Shown piece after piece: positions 24,212-34,719 of a stretch of 64,000 nt of DNA (its first letter is position 1; every line of letters starts with the position of its first letter). The stretch is taken from NCBI RefSeq assembly GCF_022201045.2, contig NC_068559.1, forward strand, positions 2,013,501-2,077,500, read 5' to 3'. The notes beneath the pieces are model-generated. The model ran no database searches and was not told the DNA's origin. It saw nothing but the letters and a program-made list of their open reading frames with translations. This stretch comes from Citrus sinensis. Lineage: Eukaryota; Streptophyta; Magnoliopsida; Sapindales; Rutaceae. The position numbers were made by a program, and so were the translations under genes.

Positions 24212-26574
24212 ATGTTAACAGTAACCGCAAAAACCCGATCTCCTTCCCCATTTCTTCACGAGCCATTACCCAAATCCCAAAACCCTAACCCCAAACCATC
24301 AATCTCTCAACAAATTCATTGCTTTAATGGAAGTTACCACAAACCCACTTACCAAACAGAAAGGGGTCTCCAGTTCGAGACCGAAGACACCTTCTTTCGC
24401 CATGAGAGCGCCACTGGGCGTGACCTAGGGGTCCTCTCGGCGGCGCTGTACAAGCAATCAAAGCAACAATTACGCGTCTTAGATGTGATGTGTGGTTGCG
24501 GAATTCGCTCTCTTCGGTACCTCGCTGAAGCAAAAGCAGATTTTGTGATGGCGAATGACGGAAACGATGCTCACAGGAGGGTTATTTTGGGTAATTTGAA
24601 GAGTATTGAGAGGGGTTCAGGGGATGAAAAAAGATGGGTTGTTACTCATTTTGATGCAAATAGAGTTTTGTCAGAGTGTTATTTAAAAAGGGAATTTTTT
24701 GATTTGATTGATATTGATTCGTTTGGGAGTGATTCAAGTTTTTTGAGGACAGTGTTTAATGCAGTGAAGCGTGATGGGCTGCTGTATTTGACGTCCACTG
24801 ATGGCTACTCTTCCGGTGGTCACCGGCCTAATAAGTAATTGAGTATTTATTTGATCGCATTCAAGATGTTTGATATTGATCCTCTTTAAATGAAGTAAAT
24901 TGGATAACTTTTAGCTCAACTGCTGTAAGTTACAAGTGATCGATAACTGAAGCTTGAATCCGTTTTGTAGCTTAGATGGGCAATTAAATTGCAGTTTTAG
25001 CATTTTGGATCCTTCATAACGAAATTAAGATTCTTTTTACAGCTCAGTTGGGAGAACTCTTTTGTCATATTGTTTCTCAGAAGTTCAGATCCAATTTTTT
25101 GCCTATGAACAGGAAAAATGTTTTATTTCACAGGTTTCTTGATTCCTACAGGTTATAGGATCCGCCAGTAGTTCTCAATTTCAAACCTGCTGTTAAGCAA
25201 CTGAAACAAAAGATATCTGGCTGAAATAGGAAACATAAATGCAATTTTTTTTTTGTTCTGATATTGTGTTTTACCTTATTGCTTGCACATTATCCTTTTC
25301 TTTCATCTTAATAATGCATATGATCTGATGTTTGTGTACTAGCTGTGGCAGAGTGATAATAGCTGTAATTTTTTGACTTTTCCTAGTTCTTTAGCTTCAT
25401 ATGGAGCATATATTCTCCCCATGCCTTATTCAAATGAGATTGGTTTGCGAATGCTCATTGGTGGGGCAGTACGGGAGGCTTCTGCACAAGGTTACCATGT
25501 CAGTCCACTTTTTTCATACTATTCATATCATGGGCCTGTTTTCAGGGTTATGCTCAGAGTGCATCGCAAAGCGTTACCAGATAATAGGTAATAGCCGGTC
25601 CCGATTTTGTTCCAGCTACTGAATCTCACTGGCAATGTTTATCAATGGCTTCACCATTCATGACAGGCATTACGGTTTCATTAGCTACTGCAACCATTGT
25701 GGGAATTCTCAAGCATATTCTTGGGAGGAACTTGGTCAAATGAGTTGCCCCTGCAGTAATACTATTGTATGACTTTATCTTAATACAATAATTTAGTCAG
25801 AGGACCCGTCCGTCTGGTGCATGCTTTGGTGTAGAGACTGTTGCTCTTCATATTGCCACTAGACTCAGTTCAATTTATAGCTGGAGGATGTTCTAATTCT
25901 GTTGGTTCTTCCAGGGTTCTAGCTCACTGGTGGTGTCAGGGCCCCTATGGACAGGCCCTCTTCATGATGCTACACACATCACAAAAATGTTAAATTTAGC
26001 TGAGAAGTGGGGATGGGTTGGTGATGGCACTGGAACTGATCTGGAAAAACTTTTATCACGGATGATAGATGAAAGTGACCCCAGATTGCCATTTGGATAC
26101 ATCAAATTGGATGAGGTCCCCGACTCGTGTTAATTTCTTTTCTTTGTTAAATAACAGTCCTATTCTTCTGTCATTTATTCTGCATTGTTGTATTAAAATT
26201 CCATGGAGTTGATCATTTTTCTAACTTCATTAGATGGCAAGCCGTGCAAAGATGAATTCTCCTTCCCTAAAGACCATGATGAGTGCCGTGCAAAAGGTAT
26301 TCTTGCAGTAGACTCTTTAAAGTGTTTATTACATTCCAAGCCTTTGAGTCATATGAAGGATTATATCTTGGGAAAGCTGTAAAAGAATTTACAGCTTCAT
26401 TCAGCATACAGCTCCATTAGGCATTTCCTTGTATGACCATGTCTAATGTGACTATTGCAGGAGGGATACGTAGCAAGTAGGTCACACATTGCTTCCAATG
26501 CAATCAAGACAAATTGTCCCATGGTGGCATGCATCAGGATCGCCAAGGAACTTCAGGGCTGCCAGAAGAATTAG
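24212..26574 (+). CDS. tRNA (guanine26-N2)-dimethyltransferase, TRM1 family
   Basis: Six exons: 24212-24834, 25387-25587, 25667-25766, 25915-26115, 26234-26296, 26461-26574, giving 433 residues. TRM1 enzymes transfer two methyl groups from S-adenosylmethionine to N2 of G26 in tRNA. Seen: TEDTFFRHES near residue 57 (substrate/SAM region), motif I LDVMCGCGIRS (90-100), NDGND (115-119), motif IV-like DIDSFGS (167-173) and, in exon 3, a Cys pair plus CPC typical of the TRM1 zinc site. The usual DPF/DPY of motif IV is DSF here. The Ser/Pro-rich first ~35 residues resemble an organellar transit peptide. Exon 4 uses a GTCCCC donor, weak but GT. Its last three exons have been copied into the downstream CYP82 array. 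The closest Arabidopsis relative I would expect is AT3G56330. Confidence 0.92.
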
Positions 26575-29500
26575 GCTAAGTGATGTTGGTATTGAGAAGA
26601 CTGGCTGCGGAAGCCACGTCTAACTTTTCCGCAAGCAATGAGAATTTAGCGATGCAACGGCGTCTCCGTAGACGGAAGGGTTGATTGCGCATCTGCACCC
26701 AAGGGATTTACTTCTTGCCAAGTGCAAGATTTTGAACAGAATGTAGGCCACAATGAATTATGAAAAGGGTAGATAAAAATGATTTTAATTATTGACTTGG
26801 AAGAAACAGATTCCTCAGTTTCAATAAAAAAAATTATGAATTGATTTTAATGTAGTTTCAGGCGAGGTATTGTTTGACGCAATTATCACGGATTAGCTAA
26901 TGTAACATAATTATACTTAAATTAATTTTATTTAAATAAATCAATACGCATCATGGCTGAAAATATAGATTTAGGATTCTTTTTTAGCCTTTTTTTCTCA
27001 TAATCACTCTTAGTGTTCCAATTCTAGGAAAAAAATTGATTTAATTGTAAATAAAGTGAGATAAGTCTGCTTAATTTATTAGAATTACAATTCAAAAAAT
27101 TCAAGACTCAATATTGATTACTCATTTTATTAGGAGAGGCTAGGAGAGGATTCATATTTGAAAATATAAATGGTACAACATACAAGTTCCTTGTGTTTAT
27201 CCGACATGTCATCACGACAAGTCATTTAATTTTCCCTCTACGGTAAAGATTATAGAAAATGTCATCTATTTCCTAAAACCATAAACGACATGTTATATAT
27301 ATACCATATCTGATGAATTTCAAATAAGTACTTTTACCCCGAGTAAGAATTAAAGACATTTTATCTACTTCTTAAGTGACATATCGTATGCATTTGATAA
27401 ATATTTACAACATGTCATATATTAAAAGTCAAGATTTAGTCTCTTTATTTCTTTTGAATCTCAACTGACATAATATTCATCTACTAGATAGTAAATTAAA
27501 AATTTCACAAGTTTTAAAGTTCAACATAATGAGTGTTATATAATATTAGGAGTTAAGTTGGGACTCAAATATTAAAATCCCTAACTTTATTGTTCTTTTT
27601 CATATTATCAACTAAAAATATAAATATTAGAGAAATCAAATAGTTATATCTAATAATAAGTAACATAAAATTAAGAAACTCATTAAATATGTATAAATGT
27701 TTGTAATTAACTTATTTTGCAACTAATTTTTCCCGCTTGAAAACATGATAATTCCAAAGGTACCTTAAGATGGAGATTCTTAATTTCACCTTAACCTTGG
27801 TGTGACAGTAAGCTTGACTTGATGACCTTAAATGAGTAAACAACTAGAGCCTACCAAATTTAATGGAACAAATGGGAAATAACCATCTCAATATGCTGAA
27901 ATGAATTCCTATTACTACAAAATTTTATGATTCTCATCGAAATTCAAAATCCCAAAAATTCAACAACAAGTCTTAAAACTTTATAAAGTTTCTTGGCATC
28001 TTTACATGGAGGAGTGACTTTCCGTAATTGCCAATTGAGGCCTATTTTTTATAATATTTTCAAAATGCCGCTTTTTATCTTGGATAGTTAGGAGTGGACT
28101 CTGTTTATGGATAAGTAAATTCCGATGGACGGATAAGACTTAAGAGACAATGATAGATTTAAAACAAACTAAAATTCGATCAGATTATACAGGTAAATGC
28201 TTATTTATATTTTTAAAAATTTAATGAGGATTATATTTGACCCTTTTTATCTCTCTCTCAATAGCCTCAATTACTTAACGCATCATGAGTTTTAAAATAA
28301 TTTTCTATCTCTCACCATAATTTTATAATCCTAAAATATCATTTATTATAAGTTTAATCCTTTTACACACACTCCTTCAGCTTCTGGCAACTCTACATCT
28401 CCAGCAAAAGCAACAATTATGATATCCCTTTTGCAATTTTTTACAACCATGCCTAACCCAACCATCATTTCTTTTGAAGTTGAGATTGAAAGTTGAAACG
28501 TGAGTGAAAAAGAATATTGAAATTGAATTATTAATTTGGAAGAATTTCACAACACAATTAAAAAATAATTGAATAATGGAATATTGTATCTTTCCCAATC
28601 TTTCAATAACTTTGACCGTTTATTTAAAAAAAAAAATGAAAAACATATCTAGATTCAGTCACAAAAGCCAAATCTCTCTAGTCACATGTCTAGATTCAAG
28701 AACAACAAACAAAAAATTCCAAGAACTTGCTAAAACCCTTTTAGAATTCTTGATTCTGCATTTTTATGCTTGGATCGTGGCTTTTGCTTGGATTACTGAC
28801 TGATACTCCATCTAGATTTTGAGCCTGGCATAGTTAAGGAGTTTTAAAAGTGGGGTGATTGAAAAATGATAAAATTGAAAATGAAGGGAAATTTATAATT
28901 ATGGGGATTATATAGGGAATGAAAGCATTTTTTCCAAGCTAATGATGTGGTGGTTAATAAATAGGGATTCAAGTATCATCACTTAAATTTAATTACTTTT
29001 TATTATAAAAAAAAAACATGATTTCTATATAAGAGAATAATATTTAAGTCCTTTGATTTTTTTTTAAACTAGTCTCATAATTTCTATTATATGCTTTCTT
29101 TTTAATTAAGTTTTTTATTATTAAAATACATTTCGATAAAATTATTTCGTTAGCCCTTATTCGTTTTCTCTATCAATTCCTTAATTCTCATCGGTTTTTT
29201 CAAACACTTTCTTTAAATTGTAAATAAATGTTGATGTTTATTTCTCAATTTGTAAATAAACAAGTTTTCTTCATAATTTACAGATAATTCTAATTTTTTT
29301 TAGCTCTTTTCTTAATATTATTATTTTTGCATTGTTTCAAGTTTCGATAACAAAATAATTATGATAATTTTATATGTAAAACTTATAAAAAAAATGAAAT
29401 GGACTGTATGATAAAAAGTTATAAAATCTCCAACTCTAATATCCCTACAATATCTCCAACTTTAAAGGTTGAAATTACGATTATCGGCGACCACCAAATT

Positions 29501-30193
29501 TGCTGTATTAAAAATATTTGATGAATCCATTGAAAAAACTATGACATTGTTGAAAAATATCCCATATTATGGTTCTTGCTTTAGACTGAGTGCTCATCAT
29601 ATATGGGATTACCATGGGCTTGTCCATGAGCTACGGCTAATAATTTTTGCTTGTTATGGCCTTATGCTCAAGCCATATGCACTTAAATATGATATATATA
29701 GACTTTCAGATGCACTAGCATCTTCATTTAGAGAGCCAGCTGCAAGCAATTTCAGCGTTACCAGCATCTTGCTCAATTTCCCTATTCATAATATGCAAGA
29801 CCATGTACTTATAATTTCGACGATTAATTGGAGGTTCCCAGATAATTTTCTCATAATTAAAATAAAACATGCCCGATATTTTGAGCAAATGAAATTTACC
29901 AAATCCTCCCATAAAAATATCATATCCCTGCTGTATTCCAGCGTTATCTCCAACCACGGTTGTTTGGTTGAAATTACAATAGGAGACATACCTTTACCTA
30001 TGCTTATCACAATTGTTTGGCAACCACCGGTTGGCTGTATAAAACCATTTGGGGTTGGGGAAGATACCATTGTCGAAAAGGGGCAGATCTTAAATTTACG
30101 TTAAATGCACCTAAATGTTATCAGTGTATAGACATTGCTCTGAAATAACCTGTTCATTTTCAGAGTCCCCGAGCCAGCTGCAAAGTGATTGCC
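26575..30193. other. TRM1 3' flank and CYP-1 upstream spacer
   Basis: No gene supported. 26575-27130 (TRM1 3' UTR and flank) recurs after CYP-1 at 42780-43300 and after CYP-3. 27180-27430 contains repeated GACATGTCAT/AACGACATGT motifs shared with 51930-52050. 28740-28990 is a single diverged copy of the 470-bp repeat module. 29880-30190 is the CYP82 upstream block shared with the other copies. The eS26 pseudogene present in two other spacers is absent here. Confidence 0.6.
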
Positions 30194-30374
30194 ATGAATA
30201 ATCTTTCAACAGAATCAACTGTTGCTGCAGCAATTTCAGCCTTAGTGATATTCCTCTCAATTTGCCTCTTGATTTCAAGAAATGGGCAAAAAAGGACAAT
30301 CAAGAAGAAGCAAGCTCAACGGGCACCGAGAGCAGGGGGAGCATGGCCTTTGGTAGGCCACCTACATCTATTAG

Positions 30375-30690
30375 TGTTAAGGAATAACAGAATGCATGCC
30401 AGCTGTCATTTTATGATTGGTCAATGTGTTTGAAGACTGTTATTTTTTTTTTTGAAAAGAAACTGAATGATATGATGTTTGGATTGTGAGAAAATAAGCA
30501 AGAAAAATGAAAAGAAACACACAATTTGTTATTATTTATTAACTGAATGAAACAAATTGATGCAGCTCTTTATATACACGAGAGACTACACCAAAACTGC
30601 TATAACAAACTGAAATGCAAAATAACAGTCTTCAAACACATTGACCAATCATAAAATGACAGCTGGCATGCATTCTGTTATTCCTTAACA
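30375..30690 (-). repeat. extended 3' LTR of Copia 1 with 72-bp terminal inverted repeat
   Basis: The normal 223-bp LTR occupies 30468-30690. Outside it, 30375-30467 adds ~93 bp not present in the 5' LTR: a perfect 72-bp inverted copy (30375-30446) of the LTR terminus at 30619-30690, then a T-run and GAAAAGAAACTGAA. As a result both element ends begin TGTTAAGGAATAACAG. The target duplication directly flanks the added piece, so the extension was present at integration. Confidence 0.9.
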
Positions 30691-30703
30691 TCCCTCCACA
30701 AGC

Positions 30704-33700
30704 TCAACTTGGGGAACTAAGATTGAGCTTGGAACATAAGTAATGAAAAGGTTTATGAGCCAAGGCTTTAGTAAGAATGTCTGCTGTATTATCTGAACTG
30801 GGAATGTAGCTGACTTGAAGACTCTGATTTGCAACTTTTTCTCTCAAAAAATGAACATCCAGCTCAATGTGTTTAGTTCGAGCATGAAACTTAGGATTGC
30901 TAGTTAATGCAGCTGCACTCTGATTATCACACCAGATTACTGGATTTGAGATGAGTGAAACACTAAGCTCAGTTAACAGAGATTTGATCCACAAAACCTC
31001 AGAGGCTGCTAGAGCTAGAGCTCTATATTCAGACTCTGTACTTGACCTGGATACCACAGCTTGTTTCTTGGAACACCAGGAAACCAGGTTTGAACCTAAG
31101 AAAACACAGTAGCCAGCAATGGACCTCCTATCATCCTTGTCACTTGCCCAGTCAGCATCACTGAAGCAATCAAGACTTTGAACTCCATGACTATAGAACT
31201 GTAAACCAAGATGTAAAGTACCTTTAAGATACCTGAGAATTCGTTTACAAGCTTGCCAATGATTCACTGTTGGAGCAGCTAGGAACTGACTCAACTTATT
31301 AACAGAGAAAGCTATTTCAGGTCTGGTTAATGTGGCATATTGCAATGCACCAATAGTGCTTCGATACAGAGTAGCATTAGCAAACAACTCACTATCAGAT
31401 TTAGTAAGAGATGTACCAGCAGCCATAGGAGTAGAGCAGGGGGTACAATCCTGCAAGTTGACTTTATGAAGAAGATCAACTATATATTTGGATTGAGAGA
31501 GATGCAGACCTGAGCTGTTTTTGACAACTTGTATACCCAGAAAATAATTCAACTCCCCAAGATCCTTAAGGGCAAAAGTTGATTGAAGATTAGAGATGAC
31601 CTGCTGAATCAAACATGTGCTAGACCCTGTTACAATTATATCATCCACATATACTAGGACAAGCAGAAGATGACCCTGAACCCTTTTGAAGAATAAAGAA
31701 GTATCAGATTTAGAGTTTCGAAAACCCCACTGAGCTGTTAACACCTGCTTCAGCTTGTCAAACCAGGCTCTTGGAGCCTGCTTAAGACCATAAAGAGCCT
31801 TCTGTAACTTGCAAATGTGATGGGGTCTGGACTGATCAACAAAACCAGCAGGCTGTTCCATGTAAACCTCTTCAGTAAGATGACCATTAAGAAAGGCATT
31901 GTTGATGTCAACCTGTCTTAAAGTCCAGTGATTCAAAACTGCCAAACTCAAGATGACTTTAACAGTTGAAGCTTTGACTACAGGACTAAAGATTTCATTG
32001 AAATCAATGCCTTGAGTTTGATGAAAACTCTTAGCAACCAGACGAGCTTTGTATCTGGAAATGCTGCCATCAGGGTTGTATTTGATCCTATAAACCCACT
32101 TACTGCCAATGACCTTGACTGGAAATGAAGGTTGAACCAATGTCCAGGTTTTGTTATCCATCAATGCTTGATATTCCAATTTCATGGCTTGAAGCCATTT
32201 GAGATCAGCCAATGCTTCTGATATTGAATATGGTTCATGTGGTGATGATGAGGATGTTGTAAGAAATGTTGTTTTAGGTTTAAAAATGCCTGCTTTGGAT
32301 CTGGTGACCATTGGATGTCCTTGAATAAGTGGAGAAGGTAGAGATAAATGATGATTTGGAGTTGAGGGAGTTGTCTGAGATTGAGTGTTTAGTTCAGGTG
32401 AGGATAAAGAAGATGAAGGTGAGAGTAGATCAGCTGCTGGAGAAGATTGTAAAGCAGAACCATCAAGTTGAAATGTAGACTGTGATAGTGTGAAAGTAAC
32501 TTGTGGTTTTACAGAATGTGAAGACAAGGATGAGCTGGAATGATCAGCGGAAGAAAAATCAACACCAGACTCAAAAGGAAAAGTTGTTTCATAAAAAACA
32601 ACATGATTGCTTATGTAAATTCTTCCTGAGGAATGAAGACAAACATACCCTTTATGATGGGAGCTATAACCAAGGAATATGCATCTCTGACTTCTAAAAG
32701 CAAATTTGTGATGATTATAAGGTCTTAGATACGGATAGCAAGAACATCCAAAGACCTTCATGACTGTATAATTTGGTATTTTGTGAAAGAGCATTTCAAA
32801 AGGAGATTTGTTATTTAAAACAGGTGTGGGAAGTCTATTAATGAGATAAACAACAGTATGGAAAGCATTCCACCAAAATTTCAAAGGAAGGTGAGCTTGA
32901 GCTAAAAGGGTTAATCCAGTTTCTACAATATGCCTATGTTTTCTTTCCACCTTGCCATTTTGATGATGGATATATGGACAAGGATGGCGAAATTGAATAC
33001 CCTGAGAAGCAAGATAGGGAACAAAGGATCTGAACTCACCCCCCCAATCTGTTTGAAGGCACTTAATTTTCTTTTCAAGACTGTTTTCAATCATATTTTT
33101 GAAGTTTGTGAATACTGATAAGGTGTTTGATTTGGCTGTGAGAGGAAATATCCATGTAAACCTAGTGTAGTCATCTATGATTGATAGGTAGTAATGGTAG
33201 CCTTGAGAAGATGAAATAGGGGCTGGTCCCCAGAGATCAGCATGAAGAAGTTCTAGTGGTTGTGTTGTTGAAGTTTCTATGGAAGGAAAATGTTGCATAT
33301 GACATTTCCCGAACTGACATGCATCACAGAATTGAGGTTTGATTGTTTTATCAATTGGAAAGTTTGAATTCAGTCTTTTCATAATTTGATGCAAAGCATG
33401 GACAGTAGGATGTCCCATTCTTTTGTGCAGAATATTGCAATCAACACTCTTTGAGTTAGAAACAGCAGAAGTCATAAATGCAGTTTTATTGAATTGAAAG
33501 TCATTTACAGGTACTTGAAGTTGAGACAAAGTGTTTGAAGAATCAAACTGAGCAAACATTGACACTGCATTTATTTTTGAAACTGAGACAGACTTAGACA
33601 AACTGGACACAGGAACTGGAAACTTTGAACTATCACAGACTGCAGAAAGATTTTCAACTTGATAAAGTCCTCCTGTAAAACCTCCAAAATTTCCACTAGA

Positions 33701-34063
33701 ATTGTTGTTTTTCTGAGTTCCAAAATTATTCTTGTTATGATTCTGACCTTTCTGAGCAAAATTAGCAGTCATATCATGCATTAATTCATTCTGTAGTTTT
33801 CCTTTACTCATCTCCAACCTAGTTTCATGGCTAAGCAACATTGAATATACTTCTTCAACAGTAAGTTCTTCTTTCTCAAGTCTAGTGAGGATATTAGTTA
33901 CAAGAGATTCATAACTATCATCTAGTCCAGTGAGTAAGTGCATAATCAACTCATTTGATGAAAGTGCATTACCTCCAATAGCTAGACTATCAGCTATCTT
34001 CTTCATTTTATTGAAATAGTCACTTACAGAGAGTGATCCTTTCTTAGTTGATTGGATCTGCAA
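30704..34063 (-). CDS. Copia 1 polyprotein: gag remnant, integrase, reverse transcriptase, RNase H
   Basis: An open frame of ~1,119 residues. Residues ~1-130 are the C-terminal half of Copia GAG (UBN2 type). The frame then jumps straight to the GLYQV segment that normally precedes integrase, so the CCHC zinc knuckle and aspartic protease are missing. Integrase has its HHCC finger (His213, His219, Cys246, Cys249) and the acidic triad (Asp276, Asp in QTDWGGEF, Glu in KVERKHRH). Reverse transcriptase shows the RYKARLVAK and YVDD motifs. RNase H shows SDADWASD and SSTESEYRA. It ends in the tail before the polypurine tract. Without protease it could be mobilised only with help in trans. Confidence 0.88.
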   Translation of the reverse strand: MQIQSTKKGSLSVSDYFNKMKKIADSLAIGGNALSSNELIMHLLTGLDDSYESLVTNILTRLEKEELTVEEVYSMLLSHETRLEMSKGKLQNELMHDMTANFAQKGQNHNKNNFGTQKNNNSSGNFGGFTGGLYQVENLSAVCDSSKFPVPVSSLSKSVSVSKINAVSMFAQFDSSNTLSQLQVPVNDFQFNKTAFMTSAVSNSKSVDCNILHKRMGHPTVHALHQIMKRLNSNFPIDKTIKPQFCDACQFGKCHMQHFPSIETSTTQPLELLHADLWGPAPISSSQGYHYYLSIIDDYTRFTWIFPLTAKSNTLSVFTNFKNMIENSLEKKIKCLQTDWGGEFRSFVPYLASQGIQFRHPCPYIHHQNGKVERKHRHIVETGLTLLAQAHLPLKFWWNAFHTVVYLINRLPTPVLNNKSPFEMLFHKIPNYTVMKVFGCSCYPYLRPYNHHKFAFRSQRCIFLGYSSHHKGYVCLHSSGRIYISNHVVFYETTFPFESGVDFSSADHSSSSLSSHSVKPQVTFTLSQSTFQLDGSALQSSPAADLLSPSSSLSSPELNTQSQTTPSTPNHHLSLPSPLIQGHPMVTRSKAGIFKPKTTFLTTSSSSPHEPYSISEALADLKWLQAMKLEYQALMDNKTWTLVQPSFPVKVIGSKWVYRIKYNPDGSISRYKARLVAKSFHQTQGIDFNEIFSPVVKASTVKVILSLAVLNHWTLRQVDINNAFLNGHLTEEVYMEQPAGFVDQSRPHHICKLQKALYGLKQAPRAWFDKLKQVLTAQWGFRNSKSDTSLFFKRVQGHLLLVLVYVDDIIVTGSSTCLIQQVISNLQSTFALKDLGELNYFLGIQVVKNSSGLHLSQSKYIVDLLHKVNLQDCTPCSTPMAAGTSLTKSDSELFANATLYRSTIGALQYATLTRPEIAFSVNKLSQFLAAPTVNHWQACKRILRYLKGTLHLGLQFYSHGVQSLDCFSDADWASDKDDRRSIAGYCVFLGSNLVSWCSKKQAVVSRSSTESEYRALALAASEVLWIKSLLTELSVSLISNPVIWCDNQSAAALTSNPKFHARTKHIELDVHFLREKVANQSLQVSYIPSSDNTADILTKALAHKPFHYLCSKLNLSSPS

Positions 34064-34090
34064 CTTCAGTGGCAGAAATCTGGCCTTCGA

Positions 34091-34489
34091 CTAAGACATG
34101 AAGATCTGACCAAGCCTCTCCCACAGCTCTAGTGAAGATTCACAATTAATCACCATGATAAGTACATTGTCTACCATTGACGAGAGCATCCAGCTTTGAA
34201 GAAGCTTGTCAGTTTTCATCCAGATAATATATTCTGGATTTTCTTGCCTCTGTGAGATTAGCATTGCTGAGCTGCTTGATTCTCCCTCTGTTAAGTTGAG
34301 ATATCGATCTGGACAAACACTATCACCAGTAACAAAGCCTTCAAGTCCATTAGCAATTATTGACGCACGCACTTGAGCTTTCCATACTAGATAGTTTGAT
34401 CTATCGAGCTTAACTGGTTGAATGAAGTTGAAAGTGACAGACGCAGAAGCTTGATTTGAATTAATCATGTTTGTTTGCTCTGATACCAT
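34091..34489 (-). pseudogene. Copia 1 gag N-terminus, detached by a stop/frameshift
   Basis: Encodes the N-terminal GAG region with the typical KLDRSNYLVWKAQ motif and the LWERLGQ stretch that precedes the DUF4219/UBN2 core. The frame closes at 34091 and the rest of GAG continues in another frame from about 34063, so the original single polyprotein is broken here. The first ATG (34489-34487) overlaps the primer-binding site, and the next in-frame ATG after MVSEQTN is a more plausible start. Confidence 0.7.
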
Positions 34490-34496
34490 ATTAGAA

Positions 34497-34719
34497 TGAT
34501 ATGATGTTTGGATCGTGAGAAAATAAGCAAGAAAAATGAAAAGAAACACACAATTTGTTATTATTTATTAATTGAATGAAACAAGTTGATGCAGCTCTTT
34601 ATATACACGAGAGACTACACCAAAACTGCTATAACAAACTGAAATGCAAAATAACAGTCTTCAAACACATTGACCAATCATAAAATGACAGCTGGCATGC
34701 ATTCTGTTATTCCTTAACA
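34497..34719 (-). repeat. 5' LTR of Copia 1
   Basis: 223 bp with TG...CA ends on either strand, matching 30468-30690 with about three substitutions. It ends 8 bp from the primer-binding site. It lacks the inverted extension of the other LTR. A CTTTATATACACG segment near 34598 is a likely U3 TATA region. Confidence 0.85.

Larger units (their letters stand above)
30375..34719 (-). mobile_element. Ty1/Copia LTR retrotransposon 1, inserted in CYP-1 exon 1
   Basis: 4,345 bp with a perfect 5-bp target duplication ATTAG (30370-30374 and 34720-34724). Transcription polarity is minus. The 5' LTR is 34497-34719. The primer-binding site TGGTATCAGAGC (34488-34477) is complementary to initiator-Met tRNA. 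The coding region is 34489-30704, the polypurine tract (GTGGAGGGA on minus) abuts the 3' LTR, and the 3' LTR region is 30690-30375. The 223-bp LTR cores differ at about 3 positions by eye (~1.3%), indicating a recent insertion. The outer end of the 3' LTR is abnormally extended by an inverted copy of the LTR start. The gag region carries a stop/frameshift and the protease is missing, so the element is non-autonomous. Confidence 0.93.

Noticed and set aside
29469..30104. 211-codon open frame upstream of CYP-1
   Set aside because: It lies in the duplicated CYP82 upstream block. The same block before CYP-2, CYP-3 and CYP-4 is not open, and no domain is recognisable.
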